From positions 248,001 through 312,000 of the forward strand of contig NZ_JAQJZJ010000002.1 of assembly GCF_027988105.1 (NCBI RefSeq): DNA of 64,000 bases. Direction: 5' to 3'. The notes beneath the pieces were generated by a model. It did not search any database and was not told the DNA's origin. It saw nothing but the letters and a program-made list of their open reading frames with translations. The stretch comes from Pseudomonas aestuarii (GTDB lineage Bacteria; Pseudomonadota; Gammaproteobacteria; Pseudomonadales; Pseudomonadaceae). Made by a program: the position numbers and the translations under genes. This document shows, piece by piece, positions 25,787-35,943 of the stretch (the first letter of the stretch is position 1; each line of letters begins with the position of its first letter).

Positions 25787-26812
25787 TTACTGCACCGCCG
25801 GCGCGCTTGGGGGGATAGCGGCTACCGAGTTGGGGTTGCCGCCCATTTGGCGGATGCGTCTGACTTGCTGAACCCGCTTGAGGTTTTCCCAGGCCATGTC
25901 GTAATGCGCAGGCGATTGTTCGATCGCACTGCGAAAGAACTGCTCGGCGTCATCCAGCTTGCCTTCCAGCAGGCAGACATAACCAACATCGTTACTGGCC
26001 TGGGCACGATTACTGATCTGCTCGAATGCGGATAGTGCTTCCTCGTACCGCCCCATCCGCGCCAGCAGCAACCCATAATTGCGCCATAGCGGCTTGTAGC
26101 TGGCGTCGTAGCTGATACCGCGCTGATAGGTTCGCTCGGCGTCTGGCCACTGACCGGCCATGTAGTAGGAATAGCCCAGACTGTTCTGCACCAGCACGGA
26201 ACGCGGTTCGATCAGCATGGCCAGGCGGTAATAAGCTTCGGACAACGGGAAATCGTTGTTCAAGTCGGCGAGTACGCCAAGGGCGTTGTAGACCTTCAGC
26301 GGCGACTTGCTATCCACCTTGAGTGCAGCCACGTCGTGCGGGCTGCCCTTGTCGCTGCCCAAGCGCCGTTGGTCCAACTCCACCGCCTTGAACAGCAGAT
26401 CCTGCGCACCCTTGTGATCTCGCTGGGCCAAACGCAGCATGCCCATCTCCGCCAGGGCGTCGAGGTTATCCGGTTGGTTCGTCAGTACCTCGCCGAAGGC
26501 CATCTCGGCGAGCTGAGTATTACCCCGCTCGCGGTGGATACGCCCGACCCCGACCAAGGCCTCGTAGCGTTTCGGCTCCAGCTCGATGGCGCGCAGATAC
26601 TGATACAGCGACTGATCCAGGTCGCCGGCCTGGTAGGCCATCTCAGCCATCTGCATGGCCTGATCGGCCGAACTGGCCTGTTTGCGTACCTGATACAACA
26701 ACGAATTGTCGCCACTATATACCGAGCGGGTATTTAGCTCTGGCTCCGGCCCCATGGTCTGACATCCTGACAACACGGCCGTCATGGCCAACAGCAGACT
26801 GATCCTTTTCAT
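25787..26812 (-). CDS. tadD: TadD, TPR lipoprotein of the Tad pilus system
   Basis: This 341-residue protein has a lipoprotein signal (MKRISLLLAMTAVLSGC, Cys at about 17) and tetratricopeptide repeats across about 50-310 (e.g. AYQAGDLDQSLYQYLRAIELEPKRYEALVGVGRI, NSLGYSYYMAGQWPDAERTYQRGISYDASY). TadD is thought to help assemble the outer-membrane secretin RcpA. The ATG at 26812 follows the tadC stop by one base and keeps the signal peptide. It is the last gene of the Tad operon. Confidence 0.9.
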   Translation of the reverse strand: MKRISLLLAMTAVLSGCQTMGPEPELNTRSVYSGDNSLLYQVRKQASSADQAMQMAEMAYQAGDLDQSLYQYLRAIELEPKRYEALVGVGRIHRERGNTQLAEMAFGEVLTNQPDNLDALAEMGMLRLAQRDHKGAQDLLFKAVELDQRRLGSDKGSPHDVAALKVDSKSPLKVYNALGVLADLNNDFPLSEAYYRLAMLIEPRSVLVQNSLGYSYYMAGQWPDAERTYQRGISYDASYKPLWRNYGLLLARMGRYEEALSAFEQISNRAQASNDVGYVCLLEGKLDDAEQFFRSAIEQSPAHYDMAWENLKRVQQVRRIRQMGGNPNSVAAIPPSAPAVQ

Positions 26813-26813
26813 T

Positions 26814-27782
26814 TCATACCTTCCCGAAGACTTTGAGTACCCCAATAAGTGCGGGACCGATGGCCACCAGAAAAAAGCTCGGCCATAGACAGAAGATTAG
26901 TGGGAATACCAGCTTGGTGCCGATTTTCGCCGCCTGCTCCTCGGCGGCCTGGGTACGCCGGTCGCGGAACTCCTCGGCATAGATACGCAGGGTGTCAGCC
27001 ACGCTGGTGCCGAAGCGAATGCTCTGCGCCAGCAAACTGACCAGGCCGCGAATGTCTTCCAGCCCGGTACGTGCGGCCAGGTGCTTGAGCGCCTCGGTGC
27101 TGGGGATGCCGGCACGGATCTCCGCGTTGACAAGGGCCAACTCCAGCGCCAACTCCGGCTGACTGACCGACATCTCGTCGGCCACCCGCTCAATCGCCTG
27201 GGGCAAAGCCAGCCCCGACTCGACGCATACCACCATCAGGTCCAGGGCATCGGGAAAGGCTACCAGCAGCCGCCGCATGCGCGCCTGCTTGCGCTTGTCG
27301 ACATAGATGGCCGGCACCAGCCAACCGACAGCGGCAGCCGCAAGTACCAGCAGAATGCCCACAGCCAGCGACAACTTGGGGATCAGCGGCATTGCCAGCA
27401 GGCTAAGCCCCACCAGTACCAATGGTAAAAGCAGCCGCACCGCCCAGTAGATCTGCACCGCCGCTGGTGAACGATAACCGGCATGGGTCAGCAGGGTCCG
27501 GGTGACCGACTCCTGCCCCTCCTCGCCGCTATTGAAGCGCTGTCCCACCTGCTCCAGCATCAATTGCAGATTGCTCGGTGGCTCTCGGCCGACAGCAGTA
27601 CCATCGTGCCCGCGCTTGATCAGAATTAGGCGCCGCTGCACCGGGTCACGCAAACCGAGTACCAGCACGGCCAGGGTGACCACGGCCAATACCGCACTCA
27701 GGCCAACTGCGCCGACGAACAGTAACCGCGCCAGCTCCTCGTTACCCACAACGCGATTGAGCAAACTCAGCAGATAGTCCAT
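26814..27782 (-). CDS. tadC: TadC, inner-membrane platform protein
   Basis: This 322-residue protein has a GspF-type T2SS_F domain (about 150-290, FPDALDLMVVCVESGLALPQAIERVA) and about four transmembrane segments (two at the N-terminus around 18-45 and 110-160, one at the C-terminus). With TadB it forms the platform on which the TadA motor acts. It is 24 bases downstream of tadB. Confidence 0.92.
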   Translation of the reverse strand: MDYLLSLLNRVVGNEELARLLFVGAVGLSAVLAVVTLAVLVLGLRDPVQRRLILIKRGHDGTAVGREPPSNLQLMLEQVGQRFNSGEEGQESVTRTLLTHAGYRSPAAVQIYWAVRLLLPLVLVGLSLLAMPLIPKLSLAVGILLVLAAAAVGWLVPAIYVDKRKQARMRRLLVAFPDALDLMVVCVESGLALPQAIERVADEMSVSQPELALELALVNAEIRAGIPSTEALKHLAARTGLEDIRGLVSLLAQSIRFGTSVADTLRIYAEEFRDRRTQAAEEQAAKIGTKLVFPLIFCLWPSFFLVAIGPALIGVLKVFGKV

Positions 27783-27806
27783 GACATATACCTCCTCTGC
27801 TTGTGC

Positions 27807-28793
27807 TTAAAACTGAATACGGATGATTTTACGAATCCAGAAAATTCCCAGCAGCATGGCGACGAAGGCCCCGATGACCATCTTCTGACCAATAGGCTCC
27901 TTGAGCAGCAGGGGCAAATAGGTTGGGCTTGAGAGCACTATGGCCGCAGCCAACACAAAGGGTACAGCGACCAATATCCAGCCGGACATGCGCCCCTCAG
28001 CCGACAAGGTCTTGACCTTGCGTTGAAAGCGAAAGCGGCCACGTATCAAGCTGCTCAAACGCTCCAACACCTCTGTCAGGTTGCCGCCGGTGTCGCGGTG
28101 GATCAGCACCGAGGTCACCAACATCATCACTGTCATGCTCGGCATGCGTTCCAGCAGGCCGAGCATGGCCCGGCGCACGTCATTGCCATAGTTGATATCG
28201 GCAAAGGTCAAGCCGAACTCGTGGGCCACCGCACCCTTGTGTTCCTCGGCCACCAGTTGCAGGGTCTCGTTGAACGGGTGGCCGGCGCGCAGTGCGCGGC
28301 ACATCGCATCCAGGGCGTCCGGCAAGTCTTCCTCGAACTGGGCGAAGCGCTTGCTGCGATCACTAGCGACCTTGAGCACCGGCAACCAGCACACTGCCAA
28401 GGCTACTGGCAACGCCAGCCACCAGACCTGGGTGAATATCCACAGTGCTATACCGGTCACCACACCGAGAATCAGCCCCAACAACAGCACCCGATAAGCG
28501 CGGTAGTCATGTCCAGATTGCTCGATCATCTGCGACAAGGCCTCCATGCCCGGCAATTGCTCGAGCCGGGCCTCCAGCGGCGTCAGACGCTTGAGGTACT
28601 TCTGTCGTAGCACCGTCTGCATGTTCGGCAGATTGCTGGCACGCTCGAGTACATGCAAGCGACTACGAATGCGCTTGCGCACCTTGCCCGCCTCGCCAAA
28701 CACCGGCACCACCAGTCCCTGACTGAGCAAAAATACCGCGGTGAAGACCATGCCGAGGAACGCCAGGATAAATTCACTGGGGATCTGGTTCAT
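27807..28793 (-). CDS. tadB: TadB, inner-membrane platform protein
   Basis: This 328-residue paralogue of TadC has a T2SS_F domain (about 165-290, [29 protein letters not shown]) and transmembrane helices near the N-terminus, around 105-145, and two at the C-terminus. The ATG at 28793 overlaps the tadA stop (ATGA), and GGAGGGGC provides the ribosome site. The longer frame start at 28811 lies inside tadA. Confidence 0.92.
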   Translation of the reverse strand: MNQIPSEFILAFLGMVFTAVFLLSQGLVVPVFGEAGKVRKRIRSRLHVLERASNLPNMQTVLRQKYLKRLTPLEARLEQLPGMEALSQMIEQSGHDYRAYRVLLLGLILGVVTGIALWIFTQVWWLALPVALAVCWLPVLKVASDRSKRFAQFEEDLPDALDAMCRALRAGHPFNETLQLVAEEHKGAVAHEFGLTFADINYGNDVRRAMLGLLERMPSMTVMMLVTSVLIHRDTGGNLTEVLERLSSLIRGRFRFQRKVKTLSAEGRMSGWILVAVPFVLAAAIVLSSPTYLPLLLKEPIGQKMVIGAFVAMLLGIFWIRKIIRIQF

Positions 28794-30226
28794 GATTGCC
28801 CCTCCATCCATTCCGGCCGGAACATCTCAAGTGGCAGCTCGATGCCGCGCTTACCCATAACGTCACGGAACGCCGGCACCATGCCGGTTGGCCGGTAGTC
28901 GCCAAGCACCTCGCCGTGCTCACCCATACCGCGGCGAACGAACGAGAAAATCTCAGTCATGGTAATGATTTCACCCTCCATGCCATTGATCTCCTGCACG
29001 CTGATCAGGCGCCGTTTGCCGTCTTCCTGACGCTCGAGCTGGATCACCACATCGATGGCCGAAGCGATCTGCTGGCGCATCGCCTTGATCGGAAAGGTCG
29101 CGCCGGTCATCGATACCATGTTTTCGATTCGGCCCAGGGCATCGCGCGCGGTATTAGCGTGAATGGTGGTCAGCGAGCCGTCGTGGCCGGTATTCATTGC
29201 CGTGAGCATGTCCAACGCCTCGGCGCCGCGCACCTCACCGATGACGATGCGATCCGGGCGCATGCGCAAGCTGTTACGCACCAGCTCACGCTGGCCCACC
29301 TCGCCACGCCCCTCGATGTTTGATGGCCGGGTTTCCAGGCGCACCACATGCGGTTGTTGCAGTTGCAGTTCGGCCGAGTCCTCAATAGTGACGATGCGCT
29401 CGTTATGTGGAATGAAGCTAGACAGCACATTGAGCATGGTGGTCTTGCCGCTGCCGGTACCACCGGAGATCAACACATTCAGGCGTCCACGCACGATTGC
29501 CTTGAGCATCAGGGCGATGGCCGGGGTCAGGGTGCCCATCTGCACCAGGCTTTCGGTATTGAGCAAGTCCACGGCGAAGCGGCGAATCGACACACTCGGT
29601 CCGTCGATGGCCAGCGGCGGAATGATCGCATTGACCCGCGAACCATCCTTGAGGCGTGCGTCGACCAGCGGCGAAGACTCATCGATGCGCCGTCCCAGGC
29701 TGGAAACGATACGGTCGATGATATTCATCAGGTGCTGATCGTCGCGAAAACGCACATCAGTTCGCTGCAGCTTGCCGAAGCGCTCGACATAGACCGAGTC
29801 ATGTCCGTTAACCAGGATGTCGGACACACTGCTGTCGGCCAGCAACGGTTCCAACGGTCCCAGACCGAGTACCTCGTCGGTGATCTGCTTGATGATCAAC
29901 TGGCGGCTGGTCGAGCTTACTGGTGCGTTATGGTCATCCAGCAGGCGCTGGCATATCTCGCGAATCTGTCGCACCGCATCGGCCTGCTCCAGCGAGTCGA
30001 GCAGCGACAGGTCCATGACCTTGAGCAACTGCTGGTAGATCTTCTCCCGCCACTCGGTCTCCACCGGGCTGAGATGGCTCTTGGTTTCGTAGAGCTCGGC
30101 TGGGGTGATGTGCTCCCAGGCCATCATTGCCTTGTCAGGCTCGCCCTGCGTTTTGCTCTCGACAGGTGGCATTGCCACGGCCTTGACCGGCTGCTGACGC
30201 AAGCGATTACGAAATTCACTGAGCAT
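28790..30226 (-). CDS. tadA: TadA (CpaF), Flp pilus assembly ATPase
   Basis: This 478-residue secretion ATPase of the GspE/VirB11 superfamily has Walker [10 protein letters not shown] (255-263), Walker B IVIGEVRG (about 327-334), a His box [13 protein letters not shown] (346-358) and the Asp-box region [11 protein letters not shown] (279-289). It powers pilin polymerisation. The N-terminal 60 residues are variable. The ATG at 30226 is preceded by GGGGAGTGA, which excludes the longer frame. It sits between tadZ (5-base gap) and tadB. Confidence 0.94.
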   Translation of the reverse strand: MLSEFRNRLRQQPVKAVAMPPVESKTQGEPDKAMMAWEHITPAELYETKSHLSPVETEWREKIYQQLLKVMDLSLLDSLEQADAVRQIREICQRLLDDHNAPVSSTSRQLIIKQITDEVLGLGPLEPLLADSSVSDILVNGHDSVYVERFGKLQRTDVRFRDDQHLMNIIDRIVSSLGRRIDESSPLVDARLKDGSRVNAIIPPLAIDGPSVSIRRFAVDLLNTESLVQMGTLTPAIALMLKAIVRGRLNVLISGGTGSGKTTMLNVLSSFIPHNERIVTIEDSAELQLQQPHVVRLETRPSNIEGRGEVGQRELVRNSLRMRPDRIVIGEVRGAEALDMLTAMNTGHDGSLTTIHANTARDALGRIENMVSMTGATFPIKAMRQQIASAIDVVIQLERQEDGKRRLISVQEINGMEGEIITMTEIFSFVRRGMGEHGEVLGDYRPTGMVPAFRDVMGKRGIELPLEMFRPEWMEGQS

Positions 30227-30230
30227 AAAT

Positions 30231-31454
30231 TCACTCCCCGAATAAACGGCTGAAAGCGCGTTTGAACACGCCCTGTTCGACGCCAGCCTGCTTACCAAGC
30301 AACTCCTTGCTTAGCTCCTGCAGCGCCAGGGTGATCGGTGCGCGCGGCGCATGCAGATCGAGAGGTACGCCGGTGTTCTGGCTCTGACTGACTACAGCGA
30401 AATCGTTGGGTACCTTTTGCAACTCACTGCAGCGCAAGGCCGTGGCGATATCGCGCAAGGTGATGGGGTCAGACTTGTTGTAGCGGTTGACCACTACCTG
30501 CAGATTCTCACCGCGCACGCCCAGCTCATCACGCAGGATTCGCGCCAGACGACTGGCATCCTTGAGGTGGCTGAGGCTCTGCTGTACCACGATATACACG
30601 CGGTCAGCCTGCTCCAGGGTGATGCCGGTGAGGTGATCGATCTGCCGCGGCAGGTCTACCACCACCCAGTCGTAGCTGCTGCGCGCCAACTCCAGCAAGG
30701 CCTCAAGCTGTTCGATATGCACATCCTGCGGCAGGCACAACTCGTGCTCGCGCCCGCCCAGCACGTGCAAGGTCGGACTGAAGTGGCTGCAGAACCCGCG
30801 CAGCGCCACAGCGTCCATCTCGCCAATCTGTTGCAGCACCTCTACATGGCTGTGGTTGGGCTGCACGTCCAGATAATGAGCGACGCTGCCGAATTGCAGA
30901 TCCAGATCCAGCAGCAGAACGCGGCTACCCTTGGCACTGAGTTGGTGGGCCAGGTTGCAGGCCAGCAGGGTCGCGCCGGAGCCACCCTTGGCATTCATCA
31001 CCGCCACCAGCTTGCCGGTCTCACCGCTGCTGGAATGAGTCTCGGCGACCATACGCCCCAGCGCCGCCAAAAGCTCCTCGGCGGCCACCGGCTCCGGCAA
31101 GAAGTCGCGGGCGCCGGCCTGCATTGCCATCCTTATACCTTCGCGCTCCTCGAGCGGGCCACACACCAGCAACGGCGGGCGGTCCTGGATCGGGTGCTGC
31201 AACAGCGCGGCCAATTCCTCGCGCCATAAGTGGCTGACCCGTAGCAAGAGGAAATCCGGTTTGTGTTCCAACCCGTACAGCGGGTCGGTATGCCCGTTAC
31301 TGACCAGGCGGGTATTGACCTGCATGCCAGGAATACGCCGACAGATACTATTGAGATGCTTCAAGGCATCTGCATCGCGGCTGCTAATCAGCAGGTCAAA
31401 GCCCTGCTTGCCAGGCGAGTTGGATGGCGCGGGGGCTTCTCTGAGCTTTAACAT
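30231..31454 (-). CDS. tadZ: TadZ (CpaE), pilus localisation ATPase
   Basis: This 407-residue protein has an N-terminal receiver-like domain (about 18-135) and a MinD/ParA-like ATPase domain (about 147-380). The deviant Walker A is KGGSGATL (156-163): signature Lys156 is present, and the usual second Lys is Ala, as is common in CpaE/Tad[13 protein letters not shown] (181-192) follows. TadZ positions the Tad machine at the pole. It overlaps the preceding tadE-like gene by 7 bases. Confidence 0.9.
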   Translation of the reverse strand: MLKLREAPAPSNSPGKQGFDLLISSRDADALKHLNSICRRIPGMQVNTRLVSNGHTDPLYGLEHKPDFLLLRVSHLWREELAALLQHPIQDRPPLLVCGPLEEREGIRMAMQAGARDFLPEPVAAEELLAALGRMVAETHSSSGETGKLVAVMNAKGGSGATLLACNLAHQLSAKGSRVLLLDLDLQFGSVAHYLDVQPNHSHVEVLQQIGEMDAVALRGFCSHFSPTLHVLGGREHELCLPQDVHIEQLEALLELARSSYDWVVVDLPRQIDHLTGITLEQADRVYIVVQQSLSHLKDASRLARILRDELGVRGENLQVVVNRYNKSDPITLRDIATALRCSELQKVPNDFAVVSQSQNTGVPLDLHAPRAPITLALQELSKELLGKQAGVEQGVFKRAFSRLFGE

Positions 31455-31966
31455 GGCGTGATCTCCGGTACTACACCCGCCTCGGCATGCCTGCCGAGAC
31501 TTTCGCGGGGAATGGTCGACCTGAATGCCGGCAGGGTGAACACCCCGCCAAACCCAGGAATCAGTAACTCGAAGGGGAATCCTTCCACCCGCAGCTGCAC
31601 ATAGCGGATGGCTCGGAAGCCAGTGGCGCTGACGAGGTCGTCAGGATTGGCCACGGTAGCTCCGGCCTCGTTCAGGTAGACCAAGTTCAAGTCGGCGGTT
31701 TCCAGGCCACCGATCAGGTCGCTCGCACTATCATCATCCTCAGCGTCGAAGATCGCCCGGCGCAGTATTTTTTCCACTTCTACCGGATCGCTGGGATCGC
31801 ACACCGCCGCCAGCCGCGCGCCACGCCGTACCACCTCGTCCAGAGTATTGACCGTGAAATACAAACGCCCCATCTCCACCACACCGAACAGCAGGGCGAA
31901 CAACAGCAGACCGATAATGGCGAACTCCACCACATAAACCCCACGCATGCGCTGCCTGTTCATCAC
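31448..31966 (-). CDS. TadF/TadE-like pseudopilin
   Basis: This 172-residue protein has a short basic leader ending RMRG, then VYVVEFAIIGLLLFALLFGVVEMGRL. This is a TadE-type prepilin cleavage site after Gly9 with Glu at +5 and one transmembrane helix, followed by a periplasmic domain. TadE and TadF are minor pseudopilins matured by TadV. Which letter applies is uncertain, since two such genes are adjacent. It overlaps both neighbours by a few bases. Confidence 0.85.
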   Translation of the reverse strand: MMNRQRMRGVYVVEFAIIGLLLFALLFGVVEMGRLYFTVNTLDEVVRRGARLAAVCDPSDPVEVEKILRRAIFDAEDDDSASDLIGGLETADLNLVYLNEAGATVANPDDLVSATGFRAIRYVQLRVEGFPFELLIPGFGGVFTLPAFRSTIPRESLGRHAEAGVVPEITPC

Positions 31967-32448
31967 AACCCCCTCATCACGGTGGTGGCAACCAGCGGGA
32001 TATTCAGAGGGATGGCGTCGCCGATCAGCGCCGGCAGGCCTGTGCCGATTACCGGGCGAAACGTGAAGTTAATGCTCACCTGCACATGCTCAGCACCCAC
32101 TGGGGCAACTTGGACATTTGAGGTTTCCAGGCCAGTAACCACGGCACAACCCGGCACATCAACATTGCAGCCCGGATTGTTTGGCACCCCATAGACCGCG
32201 AGATTCTGCGCTTGCGTCTGTACATTGCTGGTCAAGACGACTTGGCCGAGAGTATTGTTCCAGGCCTTGCCAGCGACAAAGCGCCCTGCATCGCGGCTGG
32301 CCTGCAGCAGGCTGTTGTACTGGTAGAGCATGCGGCCTAACTCGGCAATGCCCAGTAGCAGCAGAAGCAGCAGCGGTAGGGCGATGGCGAACTCGACCAT
32401 GGCGACGCCCTGCTGCGCCCGGCCCGACTTAAGTGAATGGCTACGCAT
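31963..32448 (-). CDS. tadE: TadE-like pseudopilin
   Basis: This 161-residue protein has the TadE signature: a leader ending AQQG (Gly14), then VAMVEFAIALPLLLLLLLGIAELGRML, with a single transmembrane helix and a periplasmic C-terminal domain containing a Cys pair (NPGCNVDVPGC). The ATG at 32448 has GGGAGGTG upstream; the longer frame reads through the ribosome site. It overlaps the following pseudopilin gene by four bases. Confidence 0.87.
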   Translation of the reverse strand: MRSHSLKSGRAQQGVAMVEFAIALPLLLLLLLGIAELGRMLYQYNSLLQASRDAGRFVAGKAWNNTLGQVVLTSNVQTQAQNLAVYGVPNNPGCNVDVPGCAVVTGLETSNVQVAPVGAEHVQVSINFTFRPVIGTGLPALIGDAIPLNIPLVATTVMRGL

Positions 32449-32514
32449 GAAACACCTCCCAGTAGCTGGCCATACTGCTAGGCCAAATAGCTCGAATGTC
32501 ATCCAGCTACACGG

Positions 32515-33870
32515 CTATGAATCGGGGCTCGGTGTCGAAACACCACTGAAGTAGCTCTTGTACAACTGGATGATATTTGGACCAGTGTCATCCGCTGGCG
32601 TCGGCCCGGCATAACCACTGCCTTCGCACTCCTGCATGAACTGACCGAAGACCTCCTTCGCGCCACTCTGCTCGACCTTCTGTAACAGGTAGAAGCAGCC
32701 GAATCCCAGCACTGGAACTGAGGTGGCCCCTCCCCCCGCCACTGCAGCGCAGTTGCCGATTACGATATTGAGGACTCGGCGCTCGGCGACTCCCGAGCAA
32801 GACCCGGGGCTTTCGGCGCAGCCCATATAGGCATTCTTCCAATCATTGACATCTGTCAATGGGTTACCGCCGGCCGACAGGTCACCGTTGGTAGAAACGA
32901 CCTGGGCCCCATCCTGCTTTGCCACACCACCGTCCATTGCGACTAAAGGCTGGCTGTAATTGGTGTACCAGTCTGGAGGGCAGCTCGACGGATCGACGGG
33001 ACCGTTGTACAGACCCAACCGCGTATTCAGGCCCTGGGCCACTGGCCCCCAGGTAATACCTGGCTCGGTATTCACCGATCCAGATTCATCGATGCACTGC
33101 TCGGTTCCGGCGCAAAACGCCTGGCGGATATCTGCACCGCCGCTGCTATCGCCCAACCGCAGCAACTGACAGTTGCCCGCGCTTGGACTGCCGGGCGTAC
33201 CGCAGGTCAGCGTTTGCAGGTCGCCATACCTATACCCCCAGAAATTGCCATTCTCCGGGTCGTATTGCGCCGGGTCGCCGCAAACCACAATAGGATCTAT
33301 CTTGCAAGTAGAAGCCGTTGGACTCGGCCCCGCAGTAGCGATGGCCGCCACCGCCTTGTCAGGCAACTCGGGATTGCCGCCAAGCCACTCCGGCAGCGAC
33401 TGTGCGGCGCCCCAGAAGAACCCGGTCAGCGGGTAGTCCGGCACCTTCACCCGCACATAGCTTGCCTCTCCCGGGCCGGCGAAGGGGTAGGAGAAAGGTC
33501 CATACACGCTGCTCGACAGCTCCACCATGGCGAAGTCGCCGACCCCGCCCGCAGCCGTGATGGCCGTCGCCAGCTCACCGTTGCCCGTGTCGGGGTCAGC
33601 GTTAAGCGTCAGCGTGGCCAGCGCCGCATCCCGCGTTAGCGTGGAGGCACTGCCGCTGCCCGCCACCAGTTGCAAAGTCTTGGCACCGCTGAGGGCCGCG
33701 GCATCCACGGCATTCTGCAGGCGCGTCTTGTTCAGCAACATATGACTGCCGTCCAGCGCCAAGGCGCCCATTAACAGCATAGAAGCAAGGGCAATCACGA
33801 CCAGCACCATCACCGCCCCGCGCTGGTGGGCTGGCGTCGCGGTGAACGGCCTTTGCATACGGGGTTTCAT
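32515..33870 (-). CDS. tadG: TadG-like pilus assembly protein
   Basis: This 451-residue protein has a TadE-like N-terminal segment: leader HQRG (Gly18), AVMVLVVIALASMLLMGALALDGSHMLLNKTRLQNAVDAAALSGAKTL (putative Flp pilus assembly TadG, PF13400). A long periplasmic domain rich in Cys pairs and Gly/Pro follows. No clear von Willebrand MIDAS motif was seen. GAGGGG precedes the ATG at 33870. The frame starting at 33885 overlaps the lipoprotein gene end. Confidence 0.85.
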   Translation of the reverse strand: MKPRMQRPFTATPAHQRGAVMVLVVIALASMLLMGALALDGSHMLLNKTRLQNAVDAAALSGAKTLQLVAGSGSASTLTRDAALATLTLNADPDTGNGELATAITAAGGVGDFAMVELSSSVYGPFSYPFAGPGEASYVRVKVPDYPLTGFFWGAAQSLPEWLGGNPELPDKAVAAIATAGPSPTASTCKIDPIVVCGDPAQYDPENGNFWGYRYGDLQTLTCGTPGSPSAGNCQLLRLGDSSGGADIRQAFCAGTEQCIDESGSVNTEPGITWGPVAQGLNTRLGLYNGPVDPSSCPPDWYTNYSQPLVAMDGGVAKQDGAQVVSTNGDLSAGGNPLTDVNDWKNAYMGCAESPGSCSGVAERRVLNIVIGNCAAVAGGGATSVPVLGFGCFYLLQKVEQSGAKEVFGQFMQECEGSGYAGPTPADDTGPNIIQLYKSYFSGVSTPSPDS

Positions 33871-33881
33871 AGCCGTACCCC

Positions 33882-34154
33882 TCAATTACCGATGTTGATC
33901 TGGATCGGCTGGGCGACCTGGGCCGCACTGCCGGTAACGCCGCGGTAGCCGTCCATGACTTTTTCGGTCACCGGACCGTCGGTGCCGGTGGGTGATACTT
34001 CAGTACCCGGGTTGGCGGCCAACTGCTTGTCGGCGATCTGCTGATAGTGGGTCTCGTACACGCTGTAACCCAATGGCCCGACCCGAGCTTCGTCGTAAGT
34101 CATGCAACCGCTTGGCCCCAGCAACAGCAGCGTCAAAACGATCGTACGTTTCAT
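33882..34154 (-). CDS. Small lipoprotein of the Tad locus
   Basis: A 90-residue protein has a lipoprotein signal (MKRTIVLTLLLLGPSGC, Cys17), then a short polar domain with no known motif (HYQQIADKQLAANPGTEVSPTG). Tad loci often have an outer-membrane lipoprotein (RcpB/CpaD-like) next to the secretin; this one is shorter, so homology is not certain. A pilotin-like role for RcpA is an inference from position. Confidence 0.7.
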   Translation of the reverse strand: MKRTIVLTLLLLGPSGCMTYDEARVGPLGYSVYETHYQQIADKQLAANPGTEVSPTGTDGPVTEKVMDGYRGVTGSAAQVAQPIQINIGN

Positions 34155-34260
34155 GGTGGTTGCCTCCACTGGTTGATCCTGTGCGACTCGCTGCGGCGAG
34201 CCACCTTCTCATCGAACAACAGACCGCCCGGCCTACGCGACGCGGCTACAACATCTGCAA

Positions 34261-35760
34261 CTAATTGAGATCATGCCCAAAACTACCCTCGCTAACCCCG
34301 AGGCTAACCGGCACATGGCGCCCCTCACCACGCCCCTTGGTCTTGCCGAGCAGGTAGAAATCCACATCGCTGGGCGCGACGATTTTCTCGGTAGGCAAAC
34401 GCACGCTTCTGGCATCTATTGGCTTGGCCAAGTGCGGCGTCACCAGGATTACCAACTCAGTTTCGCCGTTGACGAACTCCTGGCTACGGAACAGATGGCC
34501 GAGCACCGGTATATCGCCCAACCCTGGGAAGCGGCTAACGAAGTCACGGGTGTTTTCGCTGATCAAGCCGGCGATGGCGATGGTCTGGCCATTGCCCAAC
34601 TCGACGGTGGACTGGGCGCTGCGCTTGGTCAACGCCGGTACCAGCAAGGCGGCCCCAACTTGATCGCCGGTATTCACCACCAGGCTATTTGTTGCGACAA
34701 GCTCGCTGACCGATACATTCAGGTTGAGGTTGATCCGCCCCGAGTCGAGCACCACCGGGAGGAATTTCACCCCGACGCCAAACTCCTTGAATTCGATGGT
34801 GATGCCATCCTCGTCTCTGACCGGGATGGGAAATTCGCCGCCGGAAATAAATTCCGCCTGCTGCCCAGAAAGGGTGGTCAAGGTCGGTTCCGCCAATACC
34901 TTGGCCGAGCCGTTGTCCTTGGATGCATCCAGTGCCACGTTGAAGAGGAAGTTGTCCGAGATGAACCGGGCGAACATACCGGTGCCAGTGCCCAACAGGG
35001 CAGTATCAGCCAGAATCGCGCCACCCTGCGTCAGGCCATTATTAGCACCACCGCCGCTCCAGCGGCTGGAAGAGCCGAAGTCCAAAGCGTTGAAGCGCAC
35101 ATTGAGACTCTTGACTAGGCTGCGCTGCATCTCCGCCACCTTGACCTCGAGCATCACCTGCTGACTACCGCCAACGGTGAGCAGGTTGATCACCTCCAAC
35201 GATTGGGTCGGCGCTGCTACTGCGGCCTCGCCCTCACCCTGGACAATGCTGGCGGTTTGCGCGGTATAGGTCTTGGCTAGCTTGACCGCACTATCCATCG
35301 CCGCCGCACTGCTCACCTGGCCACGCAGCACCAGGGCACCCTGGGCGCTATAGACCGAGATCTGTTCATTGGGTAACAGCTCATGCAGCTTGCTCTTCAG
35401 CCCGCCGAGGTCATGCACAACCTCGATGTCGAGGCTGTCGATCAGCCGGTTGCGGCTGTCCCACAACAATACATTGGTGCTGCCCAGGGCACGCCCGAGC
35501 AGGTACAACTGGGTCGAGCTGGTGACCAAGATATCGGCGATTTCCGGGTTACCCACCGAGACCTTCTTCACCGGAGCGCGGGTGGTCAATACCCGCGACT
35601 TGTAGATCGGCACCTGAATGTTGCTGACGTTGGCCGCCGGCATAGCACTGACCGCCGGTTCGGCTGCCTGCAGCATGGTGCTCGATAGCAGCCCTGCCCC
35701 ACCGCCAGTGAAGAAGAGAACGTACAACGTGAATGCCCCGATTCTCCGGATGATATCCAT
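34261..35760 (-). CDS. rcpA: RcpA (CpaC), outer-membrane secretin
   Basis: This 499-residue protein has a signal peptide (about 1-32), an N-terminal pilus-secretin domain (about 45-120: IYKSRVLTTRAPVKKVSVGNPEIADILV), a BON-like segment (about 125-170) and a C-terminal secretin domain (about 205-450) with VLAEPTLTTLSGQQAEFISGGEFPIPV. It forms the outer-membrane pore for the Flp pilus. AAGGAG precedes the ATG. A 183-bp noncoding gap separates it from rcpC. Confidence 0.93.
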   Translation of the reverse strand: MDIIRRIGAFTLYVLFFTGGGAGLLSSTMLQAAEPAVSAMPAANVSNIQVPIYKSRVLTTRAPVKKVSVGNPEIADILVTSSTQLYLLGRALGSTNVLLWDSRNRLIDSLDIEVVHDLGGLKSKLHELLPNEQISVYSAQGALVLRGQVSSAAAMDSAVKLAKTYTAQTASIVQGEGEAAVAAPTQSLEVINLLTVGGSQQVMLEVKVAEMQRSLVKSLNVRFNALDFGSSSRWSGGGANNGLTQGGAILADTALLGTGTGMFARFISDNFLFNVALDASKDNGSAKVLAEPTLTTLSGQQAEFISGGEFPIPVRDEDGITIEFKEFGVGVKFLPVVLDSGRINLNLNVSVSELVATNSLVVNTGDQVGAALLVPALTKRSAQSTVELGNGQTIAIAGLISENTRDFVSRFPGLGDIPVLGHLFRSQEFVNGETELVILVTPHLAKPIDARSVRLPTEKIVAPSDVDFYLLGKTKGRGEGRHVPVSLGVSEGSFGHDLN

Positions 35761-35943
35761 GCCCTACTCCTTGCGTGGTTTTGCGCTTTACCTGCTTATC
35801 AGGAGCACCGGACTTGCCGATGCGATTACCTTTGCCTCTGTCTCATCCCTGGGAATGGGGAATCCGACTCTTCACTGCCACCTGCCGTTGCCTCTGCTCT
35901 GCATCGTTGTGCAACGCATCGCTTCGCTCGGCCTCATCCCTGC